Assembly (NCBI GenBank): GCA_013368315.1
Contig: JAACJM010000032.1
Coordinates: 124,001-188,000, forward strand
Direction of reading: 5' to 3'
Length of the DNA stretch: 64,000 bases
From: Tetrapyrgos nigripes
Lineage: Eukaryota; Basidiomycota; Agaricomycetes; Agaricales; Campanellaceae
Position 1 is the stretch's first letter, and each line of letters starts with the position of its first letter. Shown here piece after piece: positions 10,462 through 22,769 of the stretch. Position numbers and translations under genes: made by a program. Below the pieces are notes generated by a model. It searched no databases and was not told the DNA's origin. It worked only from the letters and a program-made list of their open reading frames with translations.

Positions 10462-11743
10462 ATACCCCTACAGTTTAACAACGCAAGCCTAACAGAGAAG
10501 ACTGTACATACTAACCCTCTTCCCAACAGCTTGCCACTATTCTTTGTCTGGGCCCTTCAGGGGGTCTGGACCTGGTAGAAACCCCCAACCACACTTGAAC
10601 TACAATGGAACTTGGACGCCCCAAACCTCTTCATGGCGGGTGGCCGACTAAACAATCCTGGAGAGGTCGGACTGCAGAGGGACTTAATTTGTCTGCAGGA
10701 CAGGTCGGAGCCCAGGGGAATGGGAAGAATGATGGGAATATGTGCACTGTAGAGTAGTCCCTGTAGCACAATAAAATTGATTTAAAAAAAAAAAAAAAAA
10801 AAAGTGAGCATTGCATCTATGACTCGGAATGTAGGTCCCTCATACGTGTCCTTATGCTAGGGGCATAGAGTTTTTCTCATAGTTTCTTTATTCCGTTTGG
10901 TTTTCCTTTCCCTTTTCTCCGATCTTGCATTGCCAACAATTTACTACTTAGTTCTACATACGAGTCCAGCTCTTCTGCAGTCCTGTTCGCATACTTATTC
11001 ACCCTTCAACACTTTCAACACCTAGCTAGACGCTTACTGATGGATTTATCCTTATCTGGAAATACCATTACCTGTTTGGGTTGTATTCCGATCATTCAGA
11101 TGTACTGTGACTTAGTGCTTCTGTCCCTTATATCTCTGTGTAGAGATGTCTGTTCACTATCCCCCCTGTACTGATGGATAGCTGAACTCTCTGGGATCCT
11201 GTACATATATACTTTGTCCTACTTTTATCCACATGTACCTTTTACAGATACTTAAGATTCCTTCAAAGCCATCTTAGTACTACAGGATTTACTGACACAT
11301 AGATCTAGACCTAGTGTGCTTGTCCGCATGTCCAATCTTAGCACTGTCTTCTCCAATCGACCTTTTGGCCGAGGATTGTGCTGCTTACATGTTCCTATGC
11401 CTGCGAATAGGGGCTATCCTGCACTTCACTGTCTCTTTGGATCATGCTAGCAGTACTAGTCATTATAATAGGATTCAAAAGCCTTTGTAGGCTATCTTTA
11501 TTATTCGGTGGGTCTGCTATCATAACTCCAACTCATACATATCTATCATAGTACTTAGAATGAGTTGTTTCTCCATCCATAAGCACTTAATATTATTGTA
11601 CCATTGTTTTCTAGTCCCACTAGGTCTTAACTAGCAGTTCAGGGCCCACCCTAGTCCTCTTATTCCCTTAAAAGAATGTCAAAACTGATATTATGGACCA
11701 AAATCTAAGTATGTATACGGCGATTTTGTACAGTGTATCACTG

Positions 11744-13863
11744 GGTGAATACATTCCTGTTTGACGTGTCAATGTCCAGAGCATCTGGTATGATGTTGGC
11801 TCCATATGGGTGTTCCATGGTTTCTTCTGGTTCAACCAAACAGATAAAGTCGTCTATGGGGGTGTTAGTGTTAGTTTTATTTTCATGCGTCTGGTTAGCA
11901 GCAGTGGAAACTCCCCTGAAGGGGGGTGCATTACTTCCCCCCAGTGAGTTTGAACACTTATTCAATCATTTTAGCTCCCAGAGCTTCTGCCTCATTCCTT
12001 CTATTGTGTGTCCTTCTTTTCCTAACTGGTATTTCATTCTTTCTACACCTCTACTGCGTTCCCTGTGTTTGCACCGTCTCTCGCTTTTCTCTTCCTCTTG
12101 TCAACTTCTCAACTTCTCTGCTAATTCTTGTCTCTTCCACCAGTTGTGCTCCTTGGGTGTTTCAAAAATGAATGAGTATGGTGTGGACCTTTTTTGTTCT
12201 GTGGGGCTTGGTGAGTGGGTATCTCCTCTTCATTACTATCATGTAATTGAGGAACTTCCCTATTCCTCAGGATATCTGTATCTACAGATACCCTGTTCTC
12301 TGTACACGCTGTGCCAACTGGCTTTATATTGGGTTCGGATTCCCCTTCGTTTTGCAATGCTGTTACTTTCTCTAGTAAGTATGGGCATGCATCTGGGGTC
12401 TCCTTTCAGGGTTTCCCTTTCACATTCCTTGACCATGTCCTCATCTTCTACCTCTTCCAGCATTGCTACCATTCCCCTGTTTCTGCGCACATCTTTTCCC
12501 AGCCCGTCATTGAATAGCATTCTTGAGTTGGTTCCTACTTTGACTTTGATCGTGTTGGTTTCGTACTCATGGATGGCTTTGAATCGTTGCAGTAATGGCT
12601 TTCTGAATAGTATGCCCCAGTTTCCTTTGCTGTCAAAGACCTCAAAGGATCCCTCTATATCCAGGCCTTTCACTTGTACTCTTCCATTCCAACTCACTAT
12701 TGATCAGACCGGATGCCCATTCGCCATTCACATTGTTTTTGTTGACTCTCCCCATCCTCCTTGTACACCTCAGCATCCATACAAGTGACCATGGCTCCAT
12801 CATCTACCAACGCCTTAACCCATGCCACCCTGTTGTTGTTGTCAACTAGCTCAACTGATGTGTTGAATGGTTTGCTCACATGGCTTAGAACACTTTCGAC
12901 AGTATGTATATCAATGATGTCATTTGCATGAATACATTCATGATTAATGTCCAAGAAATTGTTTGTGTTGCAGGTCATACGGTTGCTGTCTAGTCTGTTG
13001 ACCCCTCCCCATTTCCCAATTTGAACCCTTTGAAGATTCCTTCAAAATCCCCATCCTCAACCAGGTTGATTCACACTGCATTGGACCAGCCTAACTCTCT
13101 CTGCACAAATGCTCTCCAATTCCCCTTCTGTTCTTGTGATTGTGCTTGTCAACATGCATGACATGTCTTTCCCATGCCAATTCTTCCCACATTTGAAGCA
13201 CTCTCCTGATCCTGGTGGGAGTGTTCCTGGTGCATAAGGGTAAGACATTGTTTCATTAAAGATGATGTTGATGGTGTATTTCATGTGGAACTGCTTGACG
13301 TCACTTTTCCAGTCTTCTACATCTACATCTCTGATTTCGTCCATAAACTCCTTCCAATTCTTCGCCCCCACTGATACCTTCCTCTTGAAGATCCTTGGTA
13401 GGTTCTTGTAAGCTGACATGATGTCAGACACTGAATCTGCTATCTCAGCAGCTTTGGCAATGTCTAGTAGGCAGTGCTCAAAGTGTCGGTGAGTCCATTC
13501 CTTTGTATCGTCATCTTTTGTTCCCATCTCTGCCAATGTTAATCGCATTGCCAACAGTTCTTTTCTGCAGTCTGACAATGTGGGCTCAGCTGCTACTGGT
13601 GCTGGGAATTCTTTCAGAAACTCCGCTGAAAAGGTGTCCCAATTGGCCTTTTTCTCCTCCTCTAGATCTTTGTACCAAGTATCCACTCAGGTGCCTGCCT
13701 TGAAGAACAGGTGCATCTTCTTTCCCATTCTCTCCTCTGTGATGTTGGCTCTAATCATGTAGACTTCTGCATCTCGTAGGAAGTCCAGAGGATTTAGTTT
13801 CTCGTCTGTCCCTCCCATGAACTTTGGGATTGACGTTGTCATGGTGCATGTGTTTGGTTTCAT
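11744..13863 (-). pseudogene. decayed Ty3-like gag-protease fragment
   Basis: Gag starts at ATG 13863 (IPKFMGGTDEKLNPLDFLRD) and is broken by TGA after FFKAGT near 13690. It then continues as VDTWYKDLEEEKKANWDTFS down to 13057. It ends after a zinc knuckle variant, CFKCGKNWHGKDMSC (C-x2-C-x4-H-x5-C). Downstream, 12978-12260 carries a retropepsin-like segment: ALVDDGAMV at the active-site position and WGILFRKPLLQRF, the family's ILxGKPLL block. Further open pieces run to DTSNRNVFTQ, whose stop lies at the LTR junction. No RT, RNase H or integrase is present. About 240 bp separate the ATG from the LTR at 14107, as for a leader. Confidence 0.7.
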
Positions 13864-14106
13864 TTTCTGTTGTGGCTCTGGAGTCAGTGGGTGAGAGGGG
13901 ATTTGTGAATGCAGTGCTGAAGGACGCAGAAGTTCTGATCTATAGTGTTGGATGTAATTTATCCAGGACTTGTTTGGCTCTGGAAGGATTAGTGGTGAGG
14001 TAGGTGGCGTAAAATGATCTGTGTTGTGTGTGGAATTGTCTACTGATGATTATGTGGTGAGTGTGGATGATGCTGTAGGAACTGTGATTGACACTACAAA
14101 ACAGTG

Positions 14107-15296
14107 ATACACTGTACAAAATCGCCGTATACATACTTAGATTTTGGTCCATAATATCAGTTTTGACATTCTTTTAAGGGAATAAGAGGACTAGGGTGAA
14201 CCCTGAACTGCTAGTTAAGACCTAGCAGGACTAGAAAACAGTGGTACAATAATATTAAGTGCTTATGGATGGAGAAACAACTCATTCTAAGTACTATGAT
14301 AGATATGTATGAGTTGGAGTTATGATAGCAGACCCACCGAATAATAAAGGTAGCCTACAAAGGCTTTTGAATCCTATTATAATGACTAGTACTGCTAGCG
14401 TGATCCAAAGGGACAGTGAAGTGTGGGATAGCCCCTATTCGTGGGCATAGGAACACGTAAGCAGCACAATCCTCAGCCGAAAGGTTGATTGGAGAAGACA
14501 GTGCTAAGATCAGACATGCAGACAAGCACACTAGGTCTAGATCTATGTGTTGGTAAATCCTGTAGTACTAAGATGGCTTTGAAGGAATCTTAAGTATCTG
14601 TAAAAGGTACATGTGGATAAAAGTAGGACAAAGTATATATGTACAGGATCCCAGAGAGTTCAGCTATCCATTGGTACAGAGGGGATAGTGAACAGACATC
14701 TCTACACAGAGATATAAGGGACAGAAGCACTAAGTCACAGTACATCTGAATGATCGGAATACAACCCAAACAGGTAATGGTATTTCCAGGTAAGGATAAA
14801 TCCATCAGTAAGTGTCTAGCTAGGTGTTGAAAGTGTTGAAGGGTGAATAAGTATGCGAACAGGACTGCAGAAGAGCTGGACTTGTATGTAGAACTAAGTA
14901 GTAAATTGTTGGCAATGCAAGATCAGAGAAAAGGGAAAGGAAAACCAAATGGAATAAAGAAACTACAAGAAAAGCCCTACACCCCTAGCACAAGGACACG
15001 TATGAGGGACCTAGCAGTCATAAGTGGAGCGTTCTGAGTCATAGATGCAATGCTCACTAACCAGGATGGTACACGAAAACACCAGATGGCTTACAAAGGG
15101 GACTGAAGAAAGTTCCTATGAATATTTAGATAATATTGGACAGTTTTTGTATACCCTAATAAGCAAGTCTTTACTTACGAGGAAGTAGGTAGAACTTGCT
15201 AATGGATTTTTCGATTTGTTTTGTATTTTCCCTATGTACCTTTTAGCAGACATCAAAAAGAAATAAGTAACTGTATAGTTGTAGCTGCAAAAATGC
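14107..15296 (-). mobile_element. LTR copy (right, minus orientation), 5' LTR of the gag-protease fragment
   Basis: Read on the minus strand, this matches the joined left copy (7263-7508 plus 10803-11743), starting GCAGCTACAACTATACAG and ending TGTATCA. Its orientation agrees with the gag frame that follows, so it is the genuine 5' LTR. The left copy is inverted relative to it. Against the left copy there are scattered substitutions and a ~20-bp difference near 15020. Homology stops at 15296, and the first ~490 bp of the family LTR are missing. Confidence 0.65.
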
Positions 15297-17356
15297 TACA
15301 CTTTCCTGGGCCATCTCGTACTCAACTACACAATTCGATAGGGTGAATACACTAGGAGTAGTATAGACTACCTCCAGAGATATACATGTTCACTATGATT
15401 GCAAAATTCCAAAAAGATTCAGCCAGGTCCTGCGCAATTGAACCATACCATCCATTGATTAAAATGAAATGAATATTCCTACTATATAGATTGTAGCACT
15501 AGATACCCACCAGAATGATTTTGATTTAGTGTATGATCAAAATTCAGTGCAAAAAATTCAGTGTGATTTGGTTACCAGTGTAGTATAACTTGCCAATACC
15601 TTTCTATCTAAGTACTACACTTATACCTGTCGCTTATTTACTATTGAGGTATAGCATCACTCTCAGAAGCAACTTCAGAGGTATAAATGTCCAAAGAGAA
15701 TAAAAGTCTGAACTCCTCACAATAGACTCCCACGCATTTCCTGGGCGCTTAGCATGCCAGCTTGGTCTTTCCTTTGGCTCGTGTTGGGTAGACAGAGCTC
15801 TTTCGACCTCGGAAAAGTTCGAGATATGCTTCAACTATGTAAGAGCCCTCCCTGAATATTTTTGGTCCTTATCCTTTGAGTGATACACGATATAATTGGG
15901 AGTTAATACAAAACTGTCATAAAATGGTCAATCTGGAACATTCGTCTTGAATTAGAGATATCATATAGTGTTTCATAAATCGTCAAAAAATAGTAAAATG
16001 TCATGAATAGCATACAAATTGTTAATATAAAGTACCCAGCCATATTACAGCCATCTGAAATTGGCAGAGCCTTACAAGCACTTGGCATGCAAAAACTTCA
16101 AAAAGGCGCATCATCCAAACTTGCTAGACCTCACGGCATATATTGACATTTGACACAAAGACTTTCAGCTGAGTCCGAATGCATATTCAGCTCTTATGTT
16201 TGAGCTCTGGGTGTGATCTTAGCAATTGAGGTCAGATAGTATAGAGAAAAAAGCTTGCACTGCACATAAAGGTTGAATTGACATCAAACGCTATGTATGC
16301 AGCCACTTAGCACTGTTTATTTTTGACCAGAAAGCAATTGTATGCATACACAATACACTTACCATTAAGCAGTATGGATCATACACGCCCAAGAATTTAT
16401 AACGATGGTTATTCTTTCAGCCACAATTGCTGCTGATCAACTGCAGATTGACATTTGGTACCCAAACATCCCTGGGAATGCCAGATAATACTGCTGATTC
16501 CTTTAGAAGTGTTTTAGACAACTCAATCAACCACTTGCACTCTTATATAAGTGTACATCAAATTGTATAAAATATCGGAGAACAGTGGCAAGTCATACCC
16601 ACATAATCTGTCTTGAAATAACCATACATGAACATTGTCATCTATCAACATAATATGACACAGCGCATTATGCACCACGAACTTATATGCATCCATCTGG
16701 CTGAATGTGCGCAACAAATTGCATGTAATGACCTGAGCCTAAAGTGGCCATGCCGACCCCAATTTGATGCAGAAACCAGTACGAACAGATATCCTGGCAG
16801 ATTCCTAATTAATCATTCAAGTCCAAACTATGACAGCACCTACCAAGGTATGTGCATTGTTATATGTTTTTGGTTTTTGGTGGGTTTTTTTCCCCTAATC
16901 TTCGTGTTTTCTTCTGAACCAGAATGCAGCTCTTGAGGTCAACCTTTGATTTCAGGTTGGGTTTAATGGGAAATGTAAGAGTCTGGTAGTCAAAGGTGAA
17001 GGAATACATATGGCTACCTGGTGGGTGAGGGAAATGGAACTGAGCTTCTGGAGAACCGAGACCGAGCCAGAGAACCTGCTGACCGATGAAATACTGACGA
17101 GTACGTGACACAAGTGATTATTACAGCAGTGAGAACGGTGGACAGGGAGCTGATGATCTAGATCTGAGGCTGCCAAATAAGAAATAATTATGCTGAAAAC
17201 CTGCTGGAAGGCTATGGTGTCCATCACTGATTCCTGCTGGATTCCTGCTGGATTGTGAGCCCCTACCAGGACCTCCCTGAGCTTAGAACATCCTGTGCAG
17301 CACACCATGGACTCTCATTATAGGCCTTTGTGTTCAGCATATTTACAGGGGTAGCT
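15297..17356. other. AT-rich non-coding stretch
   Basis: No gene, RNA or transposon end could be supported. Short frames are not shared with any neighbouring element. The region separates the retroelement complex from the decayed channel-gene copy. Confidence 0.4.
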
Positions 17357-18397
17357 CTTAAAATCAGAGTCCAAAACATGGAAGGAATCAGGCACATACA
17401 GAACTTGCATGCAATGTACATCATAATGTATGCTGCAAGATACACATGAGTATGGAAACCAGTGAAAAATCTAGCCTGAACTCACAAACAAAAGCCAAGA
17501 AGTTGATCAGCGGATTCAGCACGCTGTATGCAAAAGTGATCGTGGCCAACAACGACAATTGGGGAAGTGTTTCACCAAAATCGATCTGTATAAAGAGGTG
17601 AAGTCAGGCCATCAGTAAATCCAGTCATATCTCCTGAAGAAGCTTGTAAACTGACCGAGGGCATCCTAAACGTGACCTGTACAACAACAAAAACAAAAGT
17701 AACGGTCAGTCCACATTTTGTCCACATCCAATCAACACTCAAACACTCACAGCAAACACCTGCCTCAGTGTCCTACCCAAAAAGACCTTCTTAAAATAAT
17801 GCTTGATCAATGGCATGAGCCATCCCAGCTCCTGACATTCCTTGTGTGACCATGTATGACAAAAAGAAGACAGATGCCCCAGGAAGTCTGTTAGCTAGAC
17901 TTTGTAGCATCAACGTAGGGTTGTTGATAATGGCTTCAATGGCTTCAGTGAGACCTGAGGTGATGGTGACAATGAGGAAACCGTGGCTATTGGTGAAAGG
18001 TGGAGAAGGAGAAAAGGAAGACCAAAGTAAGCAAGTGCATGAAGAGTGGGAGATTGAGAGGGAGAAAAGAAAGAAAGGAAAGTAAGAAAGGTGAAGAGGA
18101 TAGAAGACATACATGAGCAAGAATATGAATAATCTCCTGTAGACACTGAAGGAGATCAGTGAGTGATGAGGTATATTCTCATACCAAGCTAACGCTAAAC
18201 AGAAAATAGAGAGAGAGAGAGGGATACATCAGACTTGCCTGGGAAACCCATCCAGAAATGCCAACTCACTCTTCAAAATCAACGGCAAAAGAGCAAACAA
18301 TGCAGGAAACCCTGTATAATATTTTGCACCATGTGTGGCAAATCTCTGCAAATCCAACCCAAAAAATGGACATCATGACACAATGAATCGATATTGC

Positions 18398-18615
18398 TGG
18401 AACAGTCCTAGGGGACTGTACACGCTAAGATGAGATCGGACGAGGAAGTACAGAGGAACACGTCGTGGATTGGAAATCGTACGAAGAGCAAGGTACAGGT
18501 TGTGGAAGTAAAAGTAGAAGTAAGGTACACTCCAATCTCGGGACTGAGATAGGTCCCGAATTGCAAATATCCGACAACAGCGTCACATGTCTTGTGGCTG
18601 TAAACCCCGTTTACA
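18398..18615 (-). repeat. LTR (3' LTR on the minus strand)
   Basis: 218 bp, read on the plus strand as TGGAACAGTCCTAGG to CCGTTTACA. No difference from the other LTR was seen by eye. Confidence 0.88.
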
Positions 18616-18901
18616 CTCCTACCATCCTTAGAACAAAACCACCTCCAAAAAAAAACCTCAAGTATGCAACGGGGAATGATAAGTAATATCGTAGAACCAC
18701 GCCAGCAAAACCAGCGATACACGTAGAAATGAAAGGAAGGGAACACATCTAACCTCGCTTCTCTTCGACAGTCTTCTTCCGCCAGTACAGAGAGAGTGTC
18801 GAAACGGAGACAGGGAAGGGGATTTGCATTAGTATTTGACCTGCGGATGATCAAAAAAATTCAGTAATTTTATAATTAAGAAATTGTGAAAATAATTAGC
18901 G

Positions 18902-20365
18902 TTAAGTCGCCAATAAGTCTTTTGGGCCATCACCTCCTGCCGCTACCCAGTCGTCGAGGGCAGAGCAGTCCTTTATTGATGAGTACTGGTCGTTGAGAAA
19001 GGCATCGATGTCTTCAATCGGGGCTGAGGAAGTTTCAGGAATGACGGCAGCGACAGCATTGCTCTTGTACTTGAGCACAGCGTCCATGGTAATGGGGGCT
19101 TTAGAGCGCTGGTGGATCTGTTTTGCAAGGACCAAGTCATTCTTCGTGAGGTCGCAATAGGGAACCGAGAGGTTGCATGACGTAGAACACTGGTTGCCTC
19201 GATGTCCTGCAAACCAGTTACGGCAGCGAGTGCAGATCTCGCCATCCATGTAGATCTGTTTCTGCTCCTTATTCTCGAAGATGTCGCGCATCCTTGTCGG
19301 AAGAAGCTTCCCAGACGACGACGAGGAGCCAGCAGATAAGGCAGCGGAGGCGTTGTGTCTGTAATCAGTGAAGGGACGAGAGCGGCTCTGGTCGTTAGAG
19401 TAATGGGAGGAAGTGTTGGCACGCTTTTGACCCTTCTCCTTCTCTAACTCAGCAATTCTCAACTGGAGAGCGTTAACCTGATCCATCTTGGGTTTCTCCA
19501 CCGCTCGGTATGCTTTATCAAACGTCTTGACCACCTTGACCCAGGCGCTATACTCCATGTCGTCTTTAACTTCATTGCCGGTGAGGTAGGAACGGAAGTC
19601 AGGGATCATTGCGTCTCACAGACGCTCTTGTAATTGCGCGTTGCTGAGGTAACGTGGTGTATCCTTCAACATGTCGTTATAAGCGACGATCTTCTCCAAG
19701 AGAGCTGAGAAGCTCTGGTCACAGACCTCGGACTGGTTCACGGCACCTCGCAGCTTGGCCACCTTGTCGACCCAGTTGATACCGAGGAGGTGCTCGATCA
19801 GCTCGCGTTGGTATTCCGCTTCGCTGAGAGCCAAAAGTCGGGTACGACCGGAATTGAAGAAGTCGTGCGACTCGGGGGCGTGAAAGCATGATGCGATGGC
19901 GTTCCTGGCTTGTTCTGTCTTGGTATCCGAGATGCCCTTGGCAGAGAAATAATAGGCGATGGACGTCATGATCCCCGTGTAGTCATGAGGTTCGACAGGA
20001 CAGACGTGGACCTTGGGAAGTTTGCCGTAATCGGGTGGGGTCCAGGCAGCGGTTGGCATGTTAGAGGACATGGTAGGTTCGGAATCGGAGTCAGAGGAAT
20101 CGGAGGAAGGAGACTTGGGGCGATGAGGGGGTGACTTGGGACGAGGAGGGTCTTGGTCAGGCGACTTGGATGAGGGTTCTTGGTCGTTGGACTTGGTAGA
20201 AGTATCTTCCTCGGAAGTGGACTCGTCAGGAAGGGTCTTCGTGAGAAGCAAGTCGTTGGGAGAAGGACTCGTGTCTGAAGTGCTTGAATCCTGGTATTCA
20301 GGTACTAAGGGGGCACCACCCGCCTTGGAGTTGTTTCTAGTGGTTGCAGGTGTGGTACTGTGCAT
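18902..20365 (-). pseudogene. Gag-like protein with one in-frame stop
   Basis: The frame starts at ATG 20365 (MHSTTPATTRNNSK) with a Ser/Pro/Asp-rich N-terminus. A helical capsid-like part follows (TAAWTPPDYGKLPKVHVCPV, HDYTGIMTSIAYYFSA). It is interrupted only by TGA at 19613-19615 (QLQERL, stop, DAMIPDFRSYL). It continues in the same frame to TAA at 18902 through a coiled segment and a zinc-knuckle variant, ICTRCRNWFAGHRGNQC (C-x2-C-x6-H-x4-C). TGA could be a CGA codon hit by one CpG transition, or the stop could be read through. The total is about 487 codons. Position between LTRs and the knuckle support Gag. No protease follows. Confidence 0.7.
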
Positions 20366-20831
20366 ATAGCTAGTCAGTTACTTCTCGTAAGATAGACGAG
20401 AACGTAAACAGGAAATAAGAGACGAGGATAGAAAAACCGAAAAGGAACCGAGAACAAGAGACCGAGAATGATCAATTAGATGCTAGTAGTCCGAGAACCG
20501 ACACTGGAACAAGGAGCCGAGAACTAGTCGTGACGTGGAATGTCTAGACGACAAAAGGAAACCGAGATCGCGAAAAAGAGAGAAGAAGAGATAAGGGATA
20601 AGAGAGAAGAAACGGGTACGATAGACGGACGTCTCGTTAAGACACGCTCGTCACCTTCTGTCCTCTTTGGAACAGTCAATACGTAGTTTTACCCAAGGCG
20701 GTTAAGGCGGAACGTCGTTCGGATACTATCTCGAAAGGCGAGAGGAAAAAGAGGGCAATTTACGGTATTACTCACAAGTTTTCGACGTGCGCGGTACCTC
20801 GCGGTATCTGCTGTGAGTCTGTAAAAAAAAG

Positions 20832-21049
20832 TGGAACAGTCCTAGGGGACTGTACACGCTAAGATGAGATCGGACGAGGAAGTACAGAGGAACACGTCGT
20901 GGATTGGAAATCGTACGAAGAGCAAGGTACAGGTTGTGGAAGTAAAAGTAGAAGTAAGGTACACTCCAATCTCGGGACTGAGATAGGTCCCGAATTGCAA
21001 ATATCCGACAACAGCGTCACATGTCTTGTGGCTGTAAACCCCGTTTACA
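20832..21049 (-). repeat. LTR (5' LTR on the minus strand)
   Basis: 218-bp direct copy of 18398-18615. Transcription of the gag frame would start in this LTR on the minus strand. Confidence 0.88.
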
Positions 21050-21178
21050 ATTGCTTAGTGTACCGATGAAGGCTGCAGGGAAGAACCAGGCGAGTATGAG
21101 ACCTATCAAGGCTAACCAAGACACGAGGTGACGCCATCACATTTCAAGAGCATTGTCATCGAGATTGTTCCAGATGAT

Positions 21179-22745
21179 AAGCGAACGCAAATGAAGAACT
21201 GTCCAGCCAGTGTCCAGCCCTCTATTCATGTCTAAAGCAGCTGCTATTTATGTGTTCCCTGTTCTTGTTCACTTGACTGGTCATTTTCATTGTTGGCTGG
21301 TTTTTGTTTCAAGCTGTTGTTGCATGATGTTGTTTACATTCATTCCATCCCGACCTTGCTTCAAGAAAATTTCCTTTCTACACCCTTGCAGTGGCCTCGC
21401 CCACTTGTTATCTTTGCTTACCTCTATCTTGAAGGATATCTTAATGCTCATTAGTTGTGTATCAATAATATATGCTCAAAACCATGATTCAGGCAGATTT
21501 TGACCATCCTACTGTGAGCACATTTCATGACTTTTTGAGACAACATTGTGCATCTTTTATTCAATAGAGTGCATGAGGATTCAATAGGTGGATAGCTATA
21601 CATCAATCTGCACAAAGTATGCAATGTGTGGTATGGATTATACACAATTATACATTTTCATGCCAACATTGCATAATTACACTCTTTTTGCATGAAGATG
21701 CCTCTGAGCATTTCCCTGAGGTTGGCCCTATGCCACCTTACGCTTGGACACCTGTATAGTATATATACTACTCTCAGCTGTCATGTCTTTCTGTCCTGTT
21801 TTCATATCCCCATGTCTCACATAGAGCTCAATAGTCTTTGGCTTTGAATTTCTCTTGCTTTTCACACCCACCCTTCCACTTTCCCATCTGTCTTGTTTTT
21901 TCCCGTCTCATGTAGTTACATCTGTACATATGTTCGCCTGTGCCGGCTTGAGCTTGGCCTCCCTTTCGGGTGCCTCGCGAGAGAGCTATGGCGACCAAAA
22001 CCAATATACATTGTTTGTTCCCAAAAGCCTCTCTCACTCAGTCTCATGACGAGCAAGCATAGAATTCCATAGGATCAATCTATCAATTTAGTCTCGAGTA
22101 TCCAGACTGACGATATATACAGTACTACACTTCGTGTGTATATATGTAGTCTGGTGCTATCTAATACGAGCGACCCGTGCCAGCCAGTTATTAGGTAAGT
22201 AAGAAATATTCTCATGTATGGTTTGCCTGCCTTTCTTCCGCAAAAAAGGTCAAAATTTACTGATTTTATGTCATATTTCGTTCTAAGTAGCTTCTCTCAC
22301 TCTGCATACCAAAAATCCCGGGAGAAAACAAAGCAGAACTTGCGGAAAGACTTGAAGTCCATTTCCGCGAATACACAGCCACTTCCGCGTCAAGCTTCGG
22401 GCTGCAGATCTCTCCGCTCGATATATACATCTTCCACTCCATATCTTCTCTATAATTTTCTACACACTGTCCTCCATAGTATCTAAGTGCATAAAAGAAA
22501 TAACGAAGCAATTTGGTTTCGAAATCCTCTTGCCCTTGCGATGCCGCTCTTAATTACGTAATAAGGCACTGGCACGGCTCACGTTGTGAGATTACCATAA
22601 GACTACTATCAATTAATGATAGATGTTGATGTGCCGCAGTGATGCTGCACACTGTACAACATCTTTGATGGTCAGTGATGGCTGCATTCAGAGATGCGCC
22701 ATTTCAACACCCCAGGGCTACAAATGAGAGACAGAGCCATGGGTA
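21179..22745. other. intergenic, no gene recognised
   Basis: Only short open frames without splice logic occur. A weak inverted repeat of TATATA-type sequence lies near 22110-22160. No tRNA was found. Confidence 0.4.
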
Positions 22746-22769
22746 ATGCAGCCATTTCATGCCCCAACT

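Larger units (their letters stand above)
7509..10802 (+). mobile_element. 5'-truncated Tad-like non-LTR retrotransposon (LINE)
   Basis: The left end falls within the end of the reverse-transcriptase coding region. The right end is a poly(A) of about 20 nt after ATAAAATTGATTT. A 12-bp duplication of the host LTR flanks it. Without the 1.4-kb internal insert the LINE copy is about 1.86 kb, so the endonuclease and catalytic RT domains are missing. This is the usual product of incomplete target-primed reverse transcription. An RNase H domain followed by a terminal C-H-C zinc region is the layout of fungal Tad-clade elements. Confidence 0.8.
6773..11743 (+). mobile_element. LTR copy (left, plus orientation), split by a LINE insertion
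   Basis: The LTR runs 6773-7508 and resumes at 10815-11743, about 1.67 kb without the insert. It begins TAATAGG, contains a TATA-like segment GTCCTTTTATACTACT near 7250, and ends GTGTATCA. From about 7263 onward it matches the reverse complement of 14107-15296, apart from small indels and substitutions. The first ~490 bp have no counterpart in the right copy. Start and end motifs match the solo-LTR-like insert at 7898-9332, so both belong to one LTR family. Confidence 0.6.
18398..21049 (-). mobile_element. young non-autonomous gag-only LTR retrotransposon
   Basis: Two 218-bp direct repeats bound the element. The ends are TG..CA, and the insertion is flanked by ATTGC at 18393-18397 and 21050-21054. 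The empty site is visible in the parent gene copy near 26570 (GATATTGCTTAGTG). On the minus strand a purine tract AAGGATGGTAGGAG directly precedes the 3' LTR, as expected for a polypurine tract. Only a Gag-like frame is encoded, with no protease, RT or integrase, so movement would need enzymes from another element. The visually identical LTRs imply recent insertion. Confidence 0.85.
17357..21178 (-). pseudogene. partial decayed duplicate of the CSC1-like channel gene
   Basis: 17357-18397 plus 21055-21178 align collinearly with 25512-26702, the membrane part of the intact gene at 24083-28453. The halves are separated by a retrotransposon with a 5-bp duplication. Homology starts at TTAAAATCAGAGTCC and stops at TTGTTCCAGATGAT. 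Small deletions are visible, for example 17 bp near 18304. In the first ~215 aligned bases I counted ten differences, eight of them CpG to TpG or CpA. In the last 124 bases all four are CpG to CpA. Start and most exons are absent, so it cannot make a channel. Confidence 0.85.

Noticed and set aside
11733..12788. 351-codon plus-strand open frame
   Set aside because: It is antisense to the decayed protease region of the retroelement and has no family motif.
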